A stretch of 64,000 nt of DNA from Roseiconus nitratireducens (GCF_008629675.1 NZ_VWOX01000002.1:558001-622000); one strand, 5' to 3'. Counted from the stretch's first letter, positions 53,819-62,565 are shown. Numbers and translations: made by a program. Notes: generated by a model from the sequence alone, not told the origin.

Positions 53819-54375
53819 ATCGTCAGTTGGAACACGGAACCGTTGAACTGGTCTTGGGCAACATCGTTGACCAACAGGTCGACGCGATCGTCAACGCGGC
53901 CAACACCGGGTTGCTAGGGGGAGGCGGCGTTGACGGCGCCCTGCATCGCGCCGCGGGCCCCGAACTATTGGAGTCCTGCCGAGCCCTGCCGGTCGATCGC
54001 GAAGGCCGGCGTTGTCCCACCGGAGCCGTTCGGACGACGCCAGCTGGGGCACTGGACGCGCGGTACGTGATCCATGCCGTTGGACCGTTTTTCAACGAAT
54101 CATCCGCTCAAAAATGTGAACGCCAATTGCGTGACGTGCACCAGGCGGCACTTGCCGCCGCAGTTGAACACGGGTGCGAATCCGTGGCGTTTCCGGCGAT
54201 TTCCACCGGTGCCTATCGGTTTCCGATCGATCGAGCTGCCTCGATCGCCGTCGACGTCGCCTGTACGCATTGCCAGTCGCCGTCGTGCATCAAGCTGATC
54301 CGCTTCGTTCTGTACCAAGAATCACAGCTGGATGTTTTTCGGACCGCGCTACGCTCATGGAGCCCAGCAGTTTGA
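53815..54375 (+). CDS. Macro-domain ADP-ribosyl hydrolase (YmdB-like)
   Basis: 186 residues from the ATG at 53815. The macro-domain signature is complete: LVLGNIVDQQVDAIVNAANT, then LLGGGGVDGALHRAAGPEL, and later FPAISTGAYRFPIDRAASIA. These residues bind ADP-ribose; the family removes mono-ADP-ribose from proteins or deacetylates O-acetyl-ADP-ribose. The catalytic Asn/Asp of the GGGGVDGA loop is conserved. It is co-translated with a four-helix membrane protein, an unusual partner. The reading frame runs in from 53224 only by chance. Confidence 0.93.
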   Translation: MNRQLEHGTVELVLGNIVDQQVDAIVNAANTGLLGGGGVDGALHRAAGPELLESCRALPVDREGRRCPTGAVRTTPAGALDARYVIHAVGPFFNESSAQKCERQLRDVHQAALAAAVEHGCESVAFPAISTGAYRFPIDRAASIAVDVACTHCQSPSCIKLIRFVLYQESQLDVFRTALRSWSPAV

Positions 54376-54448
54376 ATTCCCCACTCGGCTGCAAAATGGC
54401 CCCCCTGAACGAAGTCTTCAGAGGGCGAAACAAAAAACCGCCGTCCGC

Positions 54449-54525
54449 CGGCGAAGTTTGAACGCTTCGCCGCCGATGGACATTTCCCGCAGCGGCCCGA
54501 ATCATGCTTTACAATGGCGGGCCGC
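54449..54525. other. Two inverted repeats between the macro-domain and TM-protein genes
   Basis: GGCGAAG at 54449-54455 pairs with CTTCGCC at 54464-54470, a possible terminator of the macro-domain unit, though no T run follows. A second inverted repeat has arms GCGGCCCG (54492-54499) and CGGGCCGC (54518-54525) enclosing TTTACAAT, a plausible -10. A site where a repressor could cover a promoter of the next gene is a possibility. The rest of the 203-base gap shows nothing else. Confidence 0.35.
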
Positions 54526-54578
54526 GATGATCAACGACTTTGGACCCGCTTTTCTCTTCTCGACAGCGTTACGTTTGC

Positions 54579-55166
54579 ATGACGAATCACCGCCGCTTTT
54601 CTCCACGCACCCTGCTGATCCTCTCGACCGTCGCGGTCCTGTTCTTCACGTTCTATTTTCGCGTCCGGCACCTTCGGAATCAGGCGGGAGAGCATCACTT
54701 TGCGGCGTTGGACAGCGGCTATCAGGCCGCTGCGATTCAACGCCCGATTGATTTGGCCAGCGAGGGCGCGCACCCCGCACCGATTCGAATGGATCATGAG
54801 ACCGTGGCCGAGGCGGCGCCGTATTGGCAAAAGTCGATGCATCACGCGCGACTGCGCGACCACTACCTGGCCGCGGCCCGCCGCCCCTGGATGCCGGTGT
54901 CCTCGTTGCCGGCCCAGCCGTCGCCGGTTTCCGTCCCCGAGTCGGCCAGAGAGATCGAACCTTGGTGGCAGGCGAAGTTCGGCGACTACCTTGCAAACAA
55001 CAACTGCTTTCTGAGCCCCTACATGGGCTTTTCCACCGAGGACCGGAATCTGGTGCTGATCCACGACCTGCTTAGCGAAGCGGAGTTCGGCGAGCTGGCC
55101 AAGCGTTTCCAGGAACGTTTGGCGTACGATGAACAGTTGGACCGACTGTTCGCCGATTCGGACTGA
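54579..55166 (+). CDS. Single-pass membrane protein, unknown
   Basis: 195 residues from the ATG at 54579; a TTG at 54540 is the alternative start. One N-terminal membrane segment (LLILSTVAVLFFTFYFRV) follows a short basic N-terminus, so the C-terminal ~165 residues probably lie in the periplasm. They contain a charged, helix-forming middle (QGYQAAAIQRP-like, HHARLRDHYLAAARRPW) and a C-terminal acidic helix (LLSEAEFGELAKRFQERLAY). I recognise no family. A hairpin array begins five bases after the stop codon. Confidence 0.65.
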   Translation: MTNHRRFSPRTLLILSTVAVLFFTFYFRVRHLRNQAGEHHFAALDSGYQAAAIQRPIDLASEGAHPAPIRMDHETVAEAAPYWQKSMHHARLRDHYLAAARRPWMPVSSLPAQPSPVSVPESAREIEPWWQAKFGDYLANNNCFLSPYMGFSTEDRNLVLIHDLLSEAEFGELAKRFQERLAYDEQLDRLFADSD

Positions 55167-55170
55167 ACGG

Positions 55171-55460
55171 CCACCGTCTGGCGACGGTAGCTACCCCAAA
55201 TCCGTAGGCACGCTCGCCAGAGCATGGGAACCGCCGGAGACGTTCAAGCCGGGACGGCCGGCAGAGCCGGCATTGCAGCGCGTTCCCAGGCCGGAGCCTG
55301 GGAACGAGGACGGAATCTGTAGGCACGCTCGCCAGAGCGTGCGAACTGCCGGCGACGTTTCAATCGGGACGGCTGGCAGAGCCGGCATTGCAGCGCGTTC
55401 CCAGGCCGGAGCCTGGGAACGAGGACGGAATCCGTAGGCACGCTCGCCAGAGCGTGCGAA
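55171..55460. repeat. Hairpin array left of the PEP-CTERM gene
   Basis: The array starts with a CCACCGTC-TGGC-GACGGTAG hairpin (55171-55190) and continues as about 2.3 units of roughly 115 bases. Each unit has GCACGCTC-GCCA-GAGCGTGC, GACGGCCGGC or GACGGCTGGC, a GCCGGC step, and GTTCCCAGG-CCGGAG-CCTGGGAAC (first at 55282-55305). Long minus-strand frames here are repeats read in frame. From 55461 to 55594 I see nothing beyond an RBS-like AGGGGGG at 55579. Confidence 0.85.
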
Positions 55461-55594
55461 CGGCCAACTGGCAAACATCAGAAAAACGCTCCAAAGACTG
55501 GACCAGCCACCCCCCGCAGGGTAGATTGTCGCCCGGATGAACTGTCAGGCGGACGGACAATACCTGCAATTCAATCGATCGAGGGGGGACGCCC

Positions 55595-56458
55595 ATGGTG
55601 TCTCGAAGACGTCAGTGTCCAGCAAGCATTCGCCGCCGACTTGGGCTTGCCGCCGTATCTCTGCTGCTGTTGTTTCCTGTCTCGGCCAGAGCACAAGAAC
55701 TGGTCGGAATCACGTTCGACGGCGACCTGTATTCGATTTCAACCGTCGACGCTTCCGTTTCGCTGATCGGAACGGGGACCTACGAAGGAATTGTGGGTGG
55801 CCTGGAATGGGACCCGATCAACGGACGCCTGCTGGCACTTAGCGCGAGCATTGATTCCCCCACATCGCTCTACGTCGTCAGCTTGGACGATGGCTCTGCT
55901 ACCCCGATCGGCACCACGGGGCTGGGAAACACGATCGAAGGCGGCCTGCAGTTCGCCCCCGACGGGACACTTTATGGCGCCTACACGGAGATCGACGCCG
56001 AGGAGTATCTGCTGGAGATCAATCCCACGACCGGCGCCGCGACCACCTTGGCATCCTTGCCGGGGGATCGCGACATCAATGGTCTGGCGTGGAATGGATC
56101 CGGCTTGCTGGGGCTGGACGATAACAGCGATTCAATCGTCCAGATCGATGTCACGACCGGAAACATCACGACGTTGGCCAGCATCGATGAGGCGGTTGGG
56201 ACGATCGGAGGCATGACCAACTTCAGTGATGATCAAGGGTACCTGGTTGTTGGCAGCGGGAATCTCTACTCGTTCAATACCGAAACGGGTGCCCAACAGT
56301 TGGTCGGCAACGTCGGGGGAAGCGGCCGATTCTTCACGGGACTCACCGCGCCGGTGGCGATTCCCGAACCCAGCGGACTGATTGCCCTGGCAGTGATTTC
56401 GGCATGCGGTGCATTGCGACTTCGACGCCGTGAACATCGGACGTCGACACGTCGCTAA
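55595..56458 (+). CDS. Exported PEP-CTERM protein
   Basis: 287 residues, start chosen for the purine-rich AGGGGGG ten bases upstream. Signal peptide 1-33 (LGLAAVSLLLLFPVSARAQ). The mature part is beta-rich, with about six repeats reminiscent of NHL or WD-type propeller strands (GITFDGDLYSISTVD, GLQFAPDGTLYGAYTEID, GLAWNGSGLLGLDDNSD). The C-terminus is a PEP-CTERM sorting signal: IPEPSGLIALAVISACGALR followed by a basic tail. In such systems, an exosortase (EpsH-like) cuts and anchors the protein during biofilm/exopolysaccharide assembly. No exosortase is in this window. The gene is bracketed by related hairpin arrays on both sides. Confidence 0.9.
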   Translation: MVSRRRQCPASIRRRLGLAAVSLLLLFPVSARAQELVGITFDGDLYSISTVDASVSLIGTGTYEGIVGGLEWDPINGRLLALSASIDSPTSLYVVSLDDGSATPIGTTGLGNTIEGGLQFAPDGTLYGAYTEIDAEEYLLEINPTTGAATTLASLPGDRDINGLAWNGSGLLGLDDNSDSIVQIDVTTGNITTLASIDEAVGTIGGMTNFSDDQGYLVVGSGNLYSFNTETGAQQLVGNVGGSGRFFTGLTAPVAIPEPSGLIALAVISACGALRLRRREHRTSTRR

Positions 56459-56464
56459 CCCATC

Positions 56465-56985
56465 GCCGCAGTCGCAAGAGCGTTCGAACTGCCGGCGACG
56501 CATCGATCGGGACGGCCGGCGGAGCCGGCAAGCAGTGCGTTCACAGGCGGGAGCCTGGGAGCGAGGGAGGAATCCGTAGGCACGCTCGCCAGAGCGTGCG
56601 AACTGCTGCGGAGACGTTTCAAGCCGGGACGGCCGGCGGAGCCGGCAAGCAGTGCGTTCCCAGGCTGGAGCCTGGGAACGAGGGCGGAATCCGTAGTCAC
56701 GCTCGCCAGAGCGTGGGAACCGCCGGAGACGTTTCAATCGGACGGCCGGCGGAGCCGGCGAGCAGTGCGTTCCCAGGCTGGAGCCTGGGAACGAGGGAGG
56801 AATCCGTAGGCACGCTCGCCAGAGCGTGCGAACTGCCGGCGACTCATCGATCGGGACGGCCGGCGGAGCCGGCAAGCAGTGCGTTCCCAGGCGGGAGCCT
56901 GGGAACGAGGGCCGCCACCGTCTGGCGACGGTAGCTACCTCACCGTAGTCACGCTCGCCAGAGCGTGCGAACCGCCAGATCGGCA
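56465..56985. repeat. Hairpin array right of the PEP-CTERM gene
   Basis: About four units of roughly 115-120 bases with the same order as the array at 55171: GCACGCTC-GCCA-GAGCGTGC (56580, 56698 as a variant, 56810, 56950 region), GGGACGGCCGGCGGAGCCGGC, then GTTCCCAGGC-TGGAG-CCTGGGAAC. A CCACCGTC-TGGC-GACGGTAG hairpin at 56914-56933 is near the end. The array fills the gap before the convergent glgP and may also stop transcription. The frame at 56132-56875 on the minus strand is an artefact of these units. Confidence 0.85.
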
Positions 56986-57004
56986 GAGGATTCCGTGACG
57001 GATC

Positions 57005-59212
57005 TTAGCGGTAACGCATGTCGCAGGTCACACCGCCGGCGGCCCACACGTACGACTTGCTGGTGTAATCGGCAACCATGCGATGGCTGCTGAACCGCCA
57101 GGCGAGCGTGCTGATGGAGTGCATCATGCGCTTGATCCAATCTTTTGGCAGGCCGTCCAGATCCCGGTCGTAGAAACAGGGAATCACTTCATTCTCCAGC
57201 GTGTCGTACAACGCCTCGGCGTCGCGTCGGTCGGTGATCTCGTCGCTGACGTGCGACCGTCCGTGCCCGATGGCAAACCCGTTGACCCCGTTGTAGGCCT
57301 CGCCCCACCAGCCATCCAGAATGCTGCAGTTCAGACCGCCGTTCAGAACGACTTTCTGGCCGCTGGTTCCACTGGCTTCCAAAGGACGTCGGGGATTGTT
57401 CAACCACACGTCGACGCCTTGGATCAGGTGCCGGCACACATTGATGTCGTAATCTTCGATGAAAGCGACCCGACCTGCGAAGCGCGGATCGTGGCGCATG
57501 TTGGCGATCTCGCGGATGAAGCGTTTCCCGGGCTCGTCCTTGGGGTGCGCCTTTCCCGCATAGATCAGTTGGACCGGACGGTCCGCGTTGCTGACGATCT
57601 CGGCGATTCGGTCCAAGTCACCGAACAACAAATTGGCGCGTTTGTAGGTGGCGAATCGGCGTCCAAATCCAATCGTCAGGATCCGGGGATCCAGCATCCG
57701 ACGTGCCGCTTCAACGACCGCGTCGTCTTCGCCGCGCCGGCGGCACTGTCGGCTGATACGGCGTCGCACAAACGACAGCAGGTGGTTTTTCAACGCGTTG
57801 TGAGTTTCCCACAACTCGCCGGGATCGACGGCGTGAATCGACTGCCAGGCTTCCGGTTCCTGGATCCGTTGTTTCCAGTCGGTTTCGAAGTGCTTGTCGT
57901 ACAGTTTTTGCATCTGCACTGCCAACCAGCTGAACACGTGAACGCCGTTGGTGATGTGACCGATCGGCACCTCGTTGGTGGGACGGTCGGGCCACATTGA
58001 ATGCCACATGCGCCGCGAAACGATGCCATGCAGGTTGCTGACGGCATTGGCACAACGGCTCATTTTGAACCCGATCACCGTCATGCAAAACGTCTCTTCG
58101 ACGTCATCCGGATCGACGCGACCAAGCGCCATCAGTTCTTCTTCGCTGATCCCCAAGGAATCCCGCAGCGGCCCCAGGTGTTCCTCGACCAGTTCCGGCG
58201 GAAACCGGTCGTGGCCGGCGGGCACCGGCGTGTGCGTGGTGAAACAGGTCGCCCGGGCCGCTTGCTGAACGGCGTCATCAAACGTCATGCCGTCGTTTTC
58301 CATCAACTGCTTGACGACCTGCAAAGCGCCGAACGCCGAGTGGCCTTCGTTCAAGTGGTACACGCCGGGATCGATCCCCAGCGCGGCCAGTGCCTTCACA
58401 CCGCCAACGCCCAGCACCAGTTCCTGGCGGATCCGAGTTCGTTCGTCTCCACCGTACAAGCGGCTGGTCAACTCGCGATCTTCCGGCTTGTTGCCGTCGA
58501 TGTTGCAGTCCAGCAGGTACAGCCGGACGCGCCCGACCTTCATCAACCATACCTTGGCCAGCAGTTCGCCGGTTCGGGTATCAATCGAGACGGTCAGCGG
58601 ATTCCCATCCGCGTCCAAAGCGTCCTGCATCGGCAGGTTCTCGATCTTGGTTTCCAGGTAGTCTTCGCCTTGGTATCCGTCGTCGTCCAAATACTGACGG
58701 AAGTAACCTTGGCTGTAGTACAGCCCGACACCCACCAACGGCACGCCCAACCCCGAGGCACTTTTGATGTGGTCACCAGCCAACACGCCCAAACCGCCGC
58801 TGTAAATCGGAACCGATTCATGGATCCCGAACTCGGCCGAAAAATAAGCAACCGGCTTGGCACCCAAAACTCCTGAGTTGGTCGCCGCCCAGGTCTGCGT
58901 CGAGGTCAGGTACTCTTGCAACCGCCGGTAGGCGTAGTTGATCCGACTGTGCAACACCAACTCGCCGGCACGATCTGCCAGACGCTCCGGAGTCATCTCA
59001 CGAAGCAGCGCGATCGGATTGTGGCCCAGCTGTCGCCAGCGGATCGGATCGATGTCGCGGAACAGCTGGTCACACTCGGGTTGCCAGCTCCACCAAAGAT
59101 TGTTGGCCAGCGCCCAAAGTTTTCCATAGATATCGTCGGCATGCTGCAAGTCGCTGCCGGAACGTGATGGGGGCAAGTCCAGTTCGACCGGCGGGGTATG
59201 AAGTTGACTCAT
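57005..59212 (-). CDS. glgP: Alpha-glucan (glycogen) phosphorylase
   Basis: 735 residues from the ATG at 59212; the frame upstream to 59311 is Arg-rich and unlikely. The N-terminal DUF3417 segment (LWALANNLWWSWQPECDQLF) is the TIGR02094-type feature. Further motifs are PVAYFSAEFGIHESVPIYSG, FTTHTPVPAGHDRFPPELVE and GFGRRFATYKRANLLFGDLD. The PLP and phosphate-binding segment is EASGTSGQKVVLNGGLNCSI, followed by LDGWWGEAYNG. It phosphorolyses glycogen or maltodextrins to glucose-1-phosphate. Its product is the same as that of the GH13_18 phosphorylase at 51380. It converges on the hairpin array; no other glycogen gene is near. Confidence 0.93.
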   Translation of the reverse strand: MSQLHTPPVELDLPPSRSGSDLQHADDIYGKLWALANNLWWSWQPECDQLFRDIDPIRWRQLGHNPIALLREMTPERLADRAGELVLHSRINYAYRRLQEYLTSTQTWAATNSGVLGAKPVAYFSAEFGIHESVPIYSGGLGVLAGDHIKSASGLGVPLVGVGLYYSQGYFRQYLDDDGYQGEDYLETKIENLPMQDALDADGNPLTVSIDTRTGELLAKVWLMKVGRVRLYLLDCNIDGNKPEDRELTSRLYGGDERTRIRQELVLGVGGVKALAALGIDPGVYHLNEGHSAFGALQVVKQLMENDGMTFDDAVQQAARATCFTTHTPVPAGHDRFPPELVEEHLGPLRDSLGISEEELMALGRVDPDDVEETFCMTVIGFKMSRCANAVSNLHGIVSRRMWHSMWPDRPTNEVPIGHITNGVHVFSWLAVQMQKLYDKHFETDWKQRIQEPEAWQSIHAVDPGELWETHNALKNHLLSFVRRRISRQCRRRGEDDAVVEAARRMLDPRILTIGFGRRFATYKRANLLFGDLDRIAEIVSNADRPVQLIYAGKAHPKDEPGKRFIREIANMRHDPRFAGRVAFIEDYDINVCRHLIQGVDVWLNNPRRPLEASGTSGQKVVLNGGLNCSILDGWWGEAYNGVNGFAIGHGRSHVSDEITDRRDAEALYDTLENEVIPCFYDRDLDGLPKDWIKRMMHSISTLAWRFSSHRMVADYTSKSYVWAAGGVTCDMRYR

Positions 59213-59469
59213 AACTGAAGGATCAAGCCTTTTTCGATTAGGACGATGGCAAAACACTGCACACCGCCGTGTGCACCGCCATGTTTTCGACAACTTTCGC
59301 CACAGAATCAAGCAAACAAAACGTCACGGAGCGTCAAACCTGCAAAGATTGCCTCTAACGTCCTGCCAATGGGCACTAGTTTCGGGCCCACTTGGCCCGC
59401 CCTCAAGAAACACAAGACTTCCCATATTTTGCCCAGCACACCACTTTGACGCAATTTCGCGGTCTTCCC

Positions 59470-60600
59470 ATGGATCACGCATTCGAAGACGCTCTCGAAC
59501 CGACCTGCATCGGCATGCGCGACCGCGCTGCCCGCTGGCGTGGGACCAGTGACTGGCCGGAGGAGTCCCTGACGCTCTGTGGCGAGGCCGGGCTGTTCGC
59601 CGGCCTCAGTCTCTCCAACGCCTCTCCAGAACGATTTCGGCGACCCTTCGGATCGCGCGTCTGGTCACCATCGCAGCAAGTCGAATGCCTGGTTCGTCTG
59701 GCCGAAAGCGATCTGTTGACGACCTTTGTGATCACCCAACATCTGGGCGCGATCAAACACCTGTTGCGTTCGGACGCCATCCGCAACGCCACTACCGATT
59801 CGCGGACGGACGCCGAGCCCGTGTTGATGGACTTGTTGGCTGGGAATCGCTTTGGTTCGGTCGGCATCAGCCACTTGACCACCAGCCGTCGGCACCTGGG
59901 ACACCCCGCGGTCACCGCAATGCGCGTCAGCGGCGGTTTCCAACTGAGCGGAACGGTTCCATGGGTCACCGGCGCGGCACACATCGACCAGGTGGTCATC
60001 GGCGCCGTGGTGGCAGCGGATCAAACCGAACTCCTGGCGTTGCTGTCCCCCAACACGCTCGGCGTCACGTCCGGCCCCGGGACCGAGATGATCGCAATGT
60101 CGGCCAGCTGCACCGACGCGGTGGAACTGGCCGACGTGTTTGTCCCCGACAGCCACATTCTGTCCGGACCGCGCGCCGACGTTCTTTCCGGCGGCGGCCA
60201 ACCGCAGGCCAAATCGGGGGGAACCGGGGGAATCCAAACTTCGGCTTTGGCGTTGGGACTGTCACAAGCTTCCTTGAACTACCTGCGCGAGCAATCCCAG
60301 CAACGGGCCAACCTGGTCGCGATCGTCAATCAGTTCGACCGCGAGCACCAGAGCCTGCACGAGCAATTGATGGCCGCCGCGGACGGGGAATCGACGGTGG
60401 ACGTGGCGACAATCCGCAGCACCGCCAACCGGCTGGTCCAACGCACGACCAGCGCGGCCATGACGGCCGCCAAAGGTGCCGGTCTGAAGGTCGATCATCC
60501 CGTTGCACGTTGGTGCCAGCAGTCGTTCTTTTTTCTGGTATGGAGCTGCCCCCAACCGGTGGCCGAAGCACACCTGTGTGACATGGCCGGCTTGGCCTGA
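59470..60600 (+). CDS. Acyl-CoA dehydrogenase-like flavoprotein
   Basis: 376 residues from the ATG at 59470; a TTG at 59392 is less likely. The acyl-CoA dehydrogenase fold is recognisable: an N-terminal helical part (LTLCGEAGLFAGLSLSN), FAD-binding beta domain (FQLSGTVPWVTGAAHIDQVV) and C-terminal helices (KGAGLKVDHPVARWCQQSFF). The family oxidises acyl-CoAs with FAD. However, the C-terminal region lacks the usual YxGTxEI segment that supplies the catalytic glutamate in many members, ending instead with FLVWSCPQPVAEAHLCDM. It may be a monooxygenase-like or non-standard member. The gene is alone, converging on asnS. Confidence 0.85.
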   Translation: MDHAFEDALEPTCIGMRDRAARWRGTSDWPEESLTLCGEAGLFAGLSLSNASPERFRRPFGSRVWSPSQQVECLVRLAESDLLTTFVITQHLGAIKHLLRSDAIRNATTDSRTDAEPVLMDLLAGNRFGSVGISHLTTSRRHLGHPAVTAMRVSGGFQLSGTVPWVTGAAHIDQVVIGAVVAADQTELLALLSPNTLGVTSGPGTEMIAMSASCTDAVELADVFVPDSHILSGPRADVLSGGGQPQAKSGGTGGIQTSALALGLSQASLNYLREQSQQRANLVAIVNQFDREHQSLHEQLMAAADGESTVDVATIRSTANRLVQRTTSAAMTAAKGAGLKVDHPVARWCQQSFFFLVWSCPQPVAEAHLCDMAGLA

Positions 60601-60644
60601 CGCCAACGATCAACAAACCACTGCCGACGTTGCCGATTCGGCTA

Positions 60645-60662
60645 GAGGGTTGAGCAACCCTC
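60645..60662. terminator. Possible terminator between convergent ACAD and asnS
   Basis: GAGGGTT at 60645-60651 pairs with AACCCTC at 60656-60662 in the 101-base gap of two convergent genes. The T run is weak (GGCTTTT at 60668-60674), so I give it low certainty. Confidence 0.4.
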
Positions 60663-60701
60663 GCCCCGGCTTTTCGACAACGAAGACCTCGCACCGGCCG
60701 A

Positions 60702-62111
60702 TCAAAACTCCGCGCTGCCCGGCGTCCTGGGAAACGGCACGACGTCGCGGATATTGGCCATCCCGGTGACGTATTGGACCGCTCGTTCCAATCCCAATCC
60801 GAACCCGCTGTGGGGAACCGTCCCAAAGCGTCGCAGGTCGATGTACCACCAGTATTCCTGGGGGTCCAGCGACTGGGCCGCCATCCGCGTCTGCAGCACC
60901 TCCAGCCGTTCTTCACGTTGACTACCGCCGATGATTTCTCCCACTCCGGGGACCAGCACGTCCATCGCGGCAACGGTTTTCTGATCGTCGCTCAGACGCA
61001 TGTAGAACGGTTTGATGCTCGCCGGATAGTCGGTCAGGATCAGCGGCCCCCCGACGTGCGTTTCGGTCAGATAGCGTTCATGTTCTGCCTGCAGGTCGCT
61101 GCCCCAACGGATCGGAAAATCGAAGGATTCACCGCAGGACTCCAACACTTCAATCGCCCGCGTGTAGGTCATGTGTTGGAACGGCTTTTCGATCACGCTT
61201 TCGACTTGGGCAATCTTTCCTTTTTCGATCCGTTGATCAAAGAACTCCATGTCCTCGCCGCACTTCTGCAACACGTCCGAAAAGACGCGTTTCAAAAAGT
61301 CTTCGGCGAGCTTCATGTTGTCAGCCAGATCGAAGAACGCGGCTTCCGGCTCGACCATCCAGAACTCCGCCAGGTGCCGGCTGGTGTTACTGTTCTCGGC
61401 GCGGAACGTCGGGCCGAACGTGTAAACGCGTCCCAACGAGGTCGCGTAGGTTTCCGCCTCCAGCTGTCCGCTGACGGTCAGAAAGGTCGGCTTGTCGAAA
61501 AAGTCTTGTGAGTAGTCCACCGGACCGCCGGACTTGGCCAGTCGCTCCAGATCCAGTGTGGTGACGCGAAACATCTCGCCGGCGCCCTCGCAATCGCTGG
61601 CCGTCACGATGGGCGTGTGAACGTAGAAGAATCCATGCTGATGGAAGAATTGGTGAATCGATTGGCTGATCTGGTCGCGCACCCGCATCACCGCACCCAG
61701 CGTGTTGGTCCGCGTCCGGAGGTGCGCCCACTCGCGGAGCTTCTCGAAGGAATGCCGTTTTTTCTGCAGCGGATAGGTTTCGGGATCCGCCCACCCCAGG
61801 ACCCGCACAGCGTCGGCATGCAGTTCCGTCGCCTGACCCTTGGCGGGCGACTCCTGCAACGTCCCGGTGATCACGACACTGCAACCGGCGGTCAGTTTTT
61901 GTACTTCACTGGCATAGTTGTCCAGTTCGCCAGGAGCAACGACCTGCAGATTCCCCAACGAGGACCCGTCGTTGATCTCCAGAAAGCTGAACCCGCCTTT
62001 GCTATCACGTCGAGTGCGGACCCAGCCCCGAACTTCGACGGACGCGGCCGCGCCTGAACGCTCGGTCGAATTTGCCAGACGTGCCTGCTTGACCGATATC
62101 CACTCACTCAT
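60702..62111 (-). CDS. asnS: Asparaginyl-tRNA synthetase
   Basis: 469 residues. The N-terminal OB-fold anticodon-binding domain is at about 20-115 ([20 protein letters not shown]). Class II motifs include [20 protein letters not shown] with [20 protein letters not shown] (motif 1 and 2 region), [20 protein letters not shown] (motif 2), and [20 protein letters not shown] with VVPFPRTPG (motif 3). Differences such as [14 protein letters not shown] support AsnRS rather than AspRS. The length fits bacterial AsnS. It charges tRNA-Asn with asparagine directly, which suggests the organism does not rely only on amidotransferase-made Asn-tRNA. Confidence 0.96.
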   Translation of the reverse strand: MSEWISVKQARLANSTERSGAAASVEVRGWVRTRRDSKGGFSFLEINDGSSLGNLQVVAPGELDNYASEVQKLTAGCSVVITGTLQESPAKGQATELHADAVRVLGWADPETYPLQKKRHSFEKLREWAHLRTRTNTLGAVMRVRDQISQSIHQFFHQHGFFYVHTPIVTASDCEGAGEMFRVTTLDLERLAKSGGPVDYSQDFFDKPTFLTVSGQLEAETYATSLGRVYTFGPTFRAENSNTSRHLAEFWMVEPEAAFFDLADNMKLAEDFLKRVFSDVLQKCGEDMEFFDQRIEKGKIAQVESVIEKPFQHMTYTRAIEVLESCGESFDFPIRWGSDLQAEHERYLTETHVGGPLILTDYPASIKPFYMRLSDDQKTVAAMDVLVPGVGEIIGGSQREERLEVLQTRMAAQSLDPQEYWWYIDLRRFGTVPHSGFGLGLERAVQYVTGMANIRDVVPFPRTPGSAEF

Positions 62112-62246
62112 GTTGTCATCCTGCCGTCGTAGGGCTCGATTTCAAAGGCATCGCGCAAGTCTCCCTCGCGCCGGATCGACCGTATCGGCCAACCGGGATC
62201 GACGCAATCGCGAGTCGATCGCTGTACGAGGTCGTGCAGTTTAAAT

Positions 62247-62389
62247 CACCCTCCCTCCGGGAGGGTCGCGGAGGAGCCCCGCGACAACGCGGGGAGGGGC
62301 ACGGCGGACCTGATCGATTGCATCTCATTATTGAAGACGCCCTCCCCAAAGGCTCGTGCCTCGCCTTTGACCCTCCCGGAGGGAGGGTG
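62247..62389 (-). repeat. Composite hairpin element, copy 2 (inverted)
   Basis: Two bounding hairpins, ACCCTCCC-TCC-GGGAGGGT (62248-62266) and ACCCTCCC-GGA-GGGAGGGT (62370-62388), enclose the landmarks CCCCGCGACAACGCGGGGAGG on the left and CCTCCCCAAAGGCTC then CCTCGCCTTTGA on the right. Read on the minus strand, the order is the same as in copy 1 at 24526-24649. It lies in the 454-base gap between the divergent asnS and the last gene. Confidence 0.75.
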
Positions 62390-62509
62390 AATCCCGAAGG
62401 CCCGTCCTTTCCTGACTCGGCGCAAACGGTTGTCGAGCGTTCGCGCTGTTGCCGGCAACGCGCGAAAAAGCCACCCAAGGTCCAAATCGATCTTGCAGCG
62501 GGGGTGCCC

Positions 62510-62531
62510 GTCCGCCTAGGTTCCGGCGGAC
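62510..62531. promoter_or_regulatory. Palindrome upstream of the last gene
   Basis: GTCCGCC (62510-62516) and GGCGGAC (62525-62531) form a perfect 7-bp inverted repeat with an 8-base centre, 34 bases before the ATG of the exported dehydrogenase. It could be an operator or a leader hairpin. It is next to an AT-rich CATTTTAT stretch that could belong to a promoter. Confidence 0.35.
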
Positions 62532-62565
62532 ATTTTATCGACCCCTTTCACAAGATGAATGCGCC

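Noticed and set aside
56132..56875. Minus-strand frame of 247 residues with protein-like repeats (LWRACLRI, PRSQAPAWER)
   Set aside because: It is produced by reading the ~115-base hairpin units in a single frame; the same text appears in three frames across the arrays, and it overlaps the PEP-CTERM gene end.
55171..56985. Possible CRISPR array because of regularly spaced repeats
   Set aside because: The units are ~115-120 bases, consist of several hairpins with no unique spacers, and no cas gene is near.
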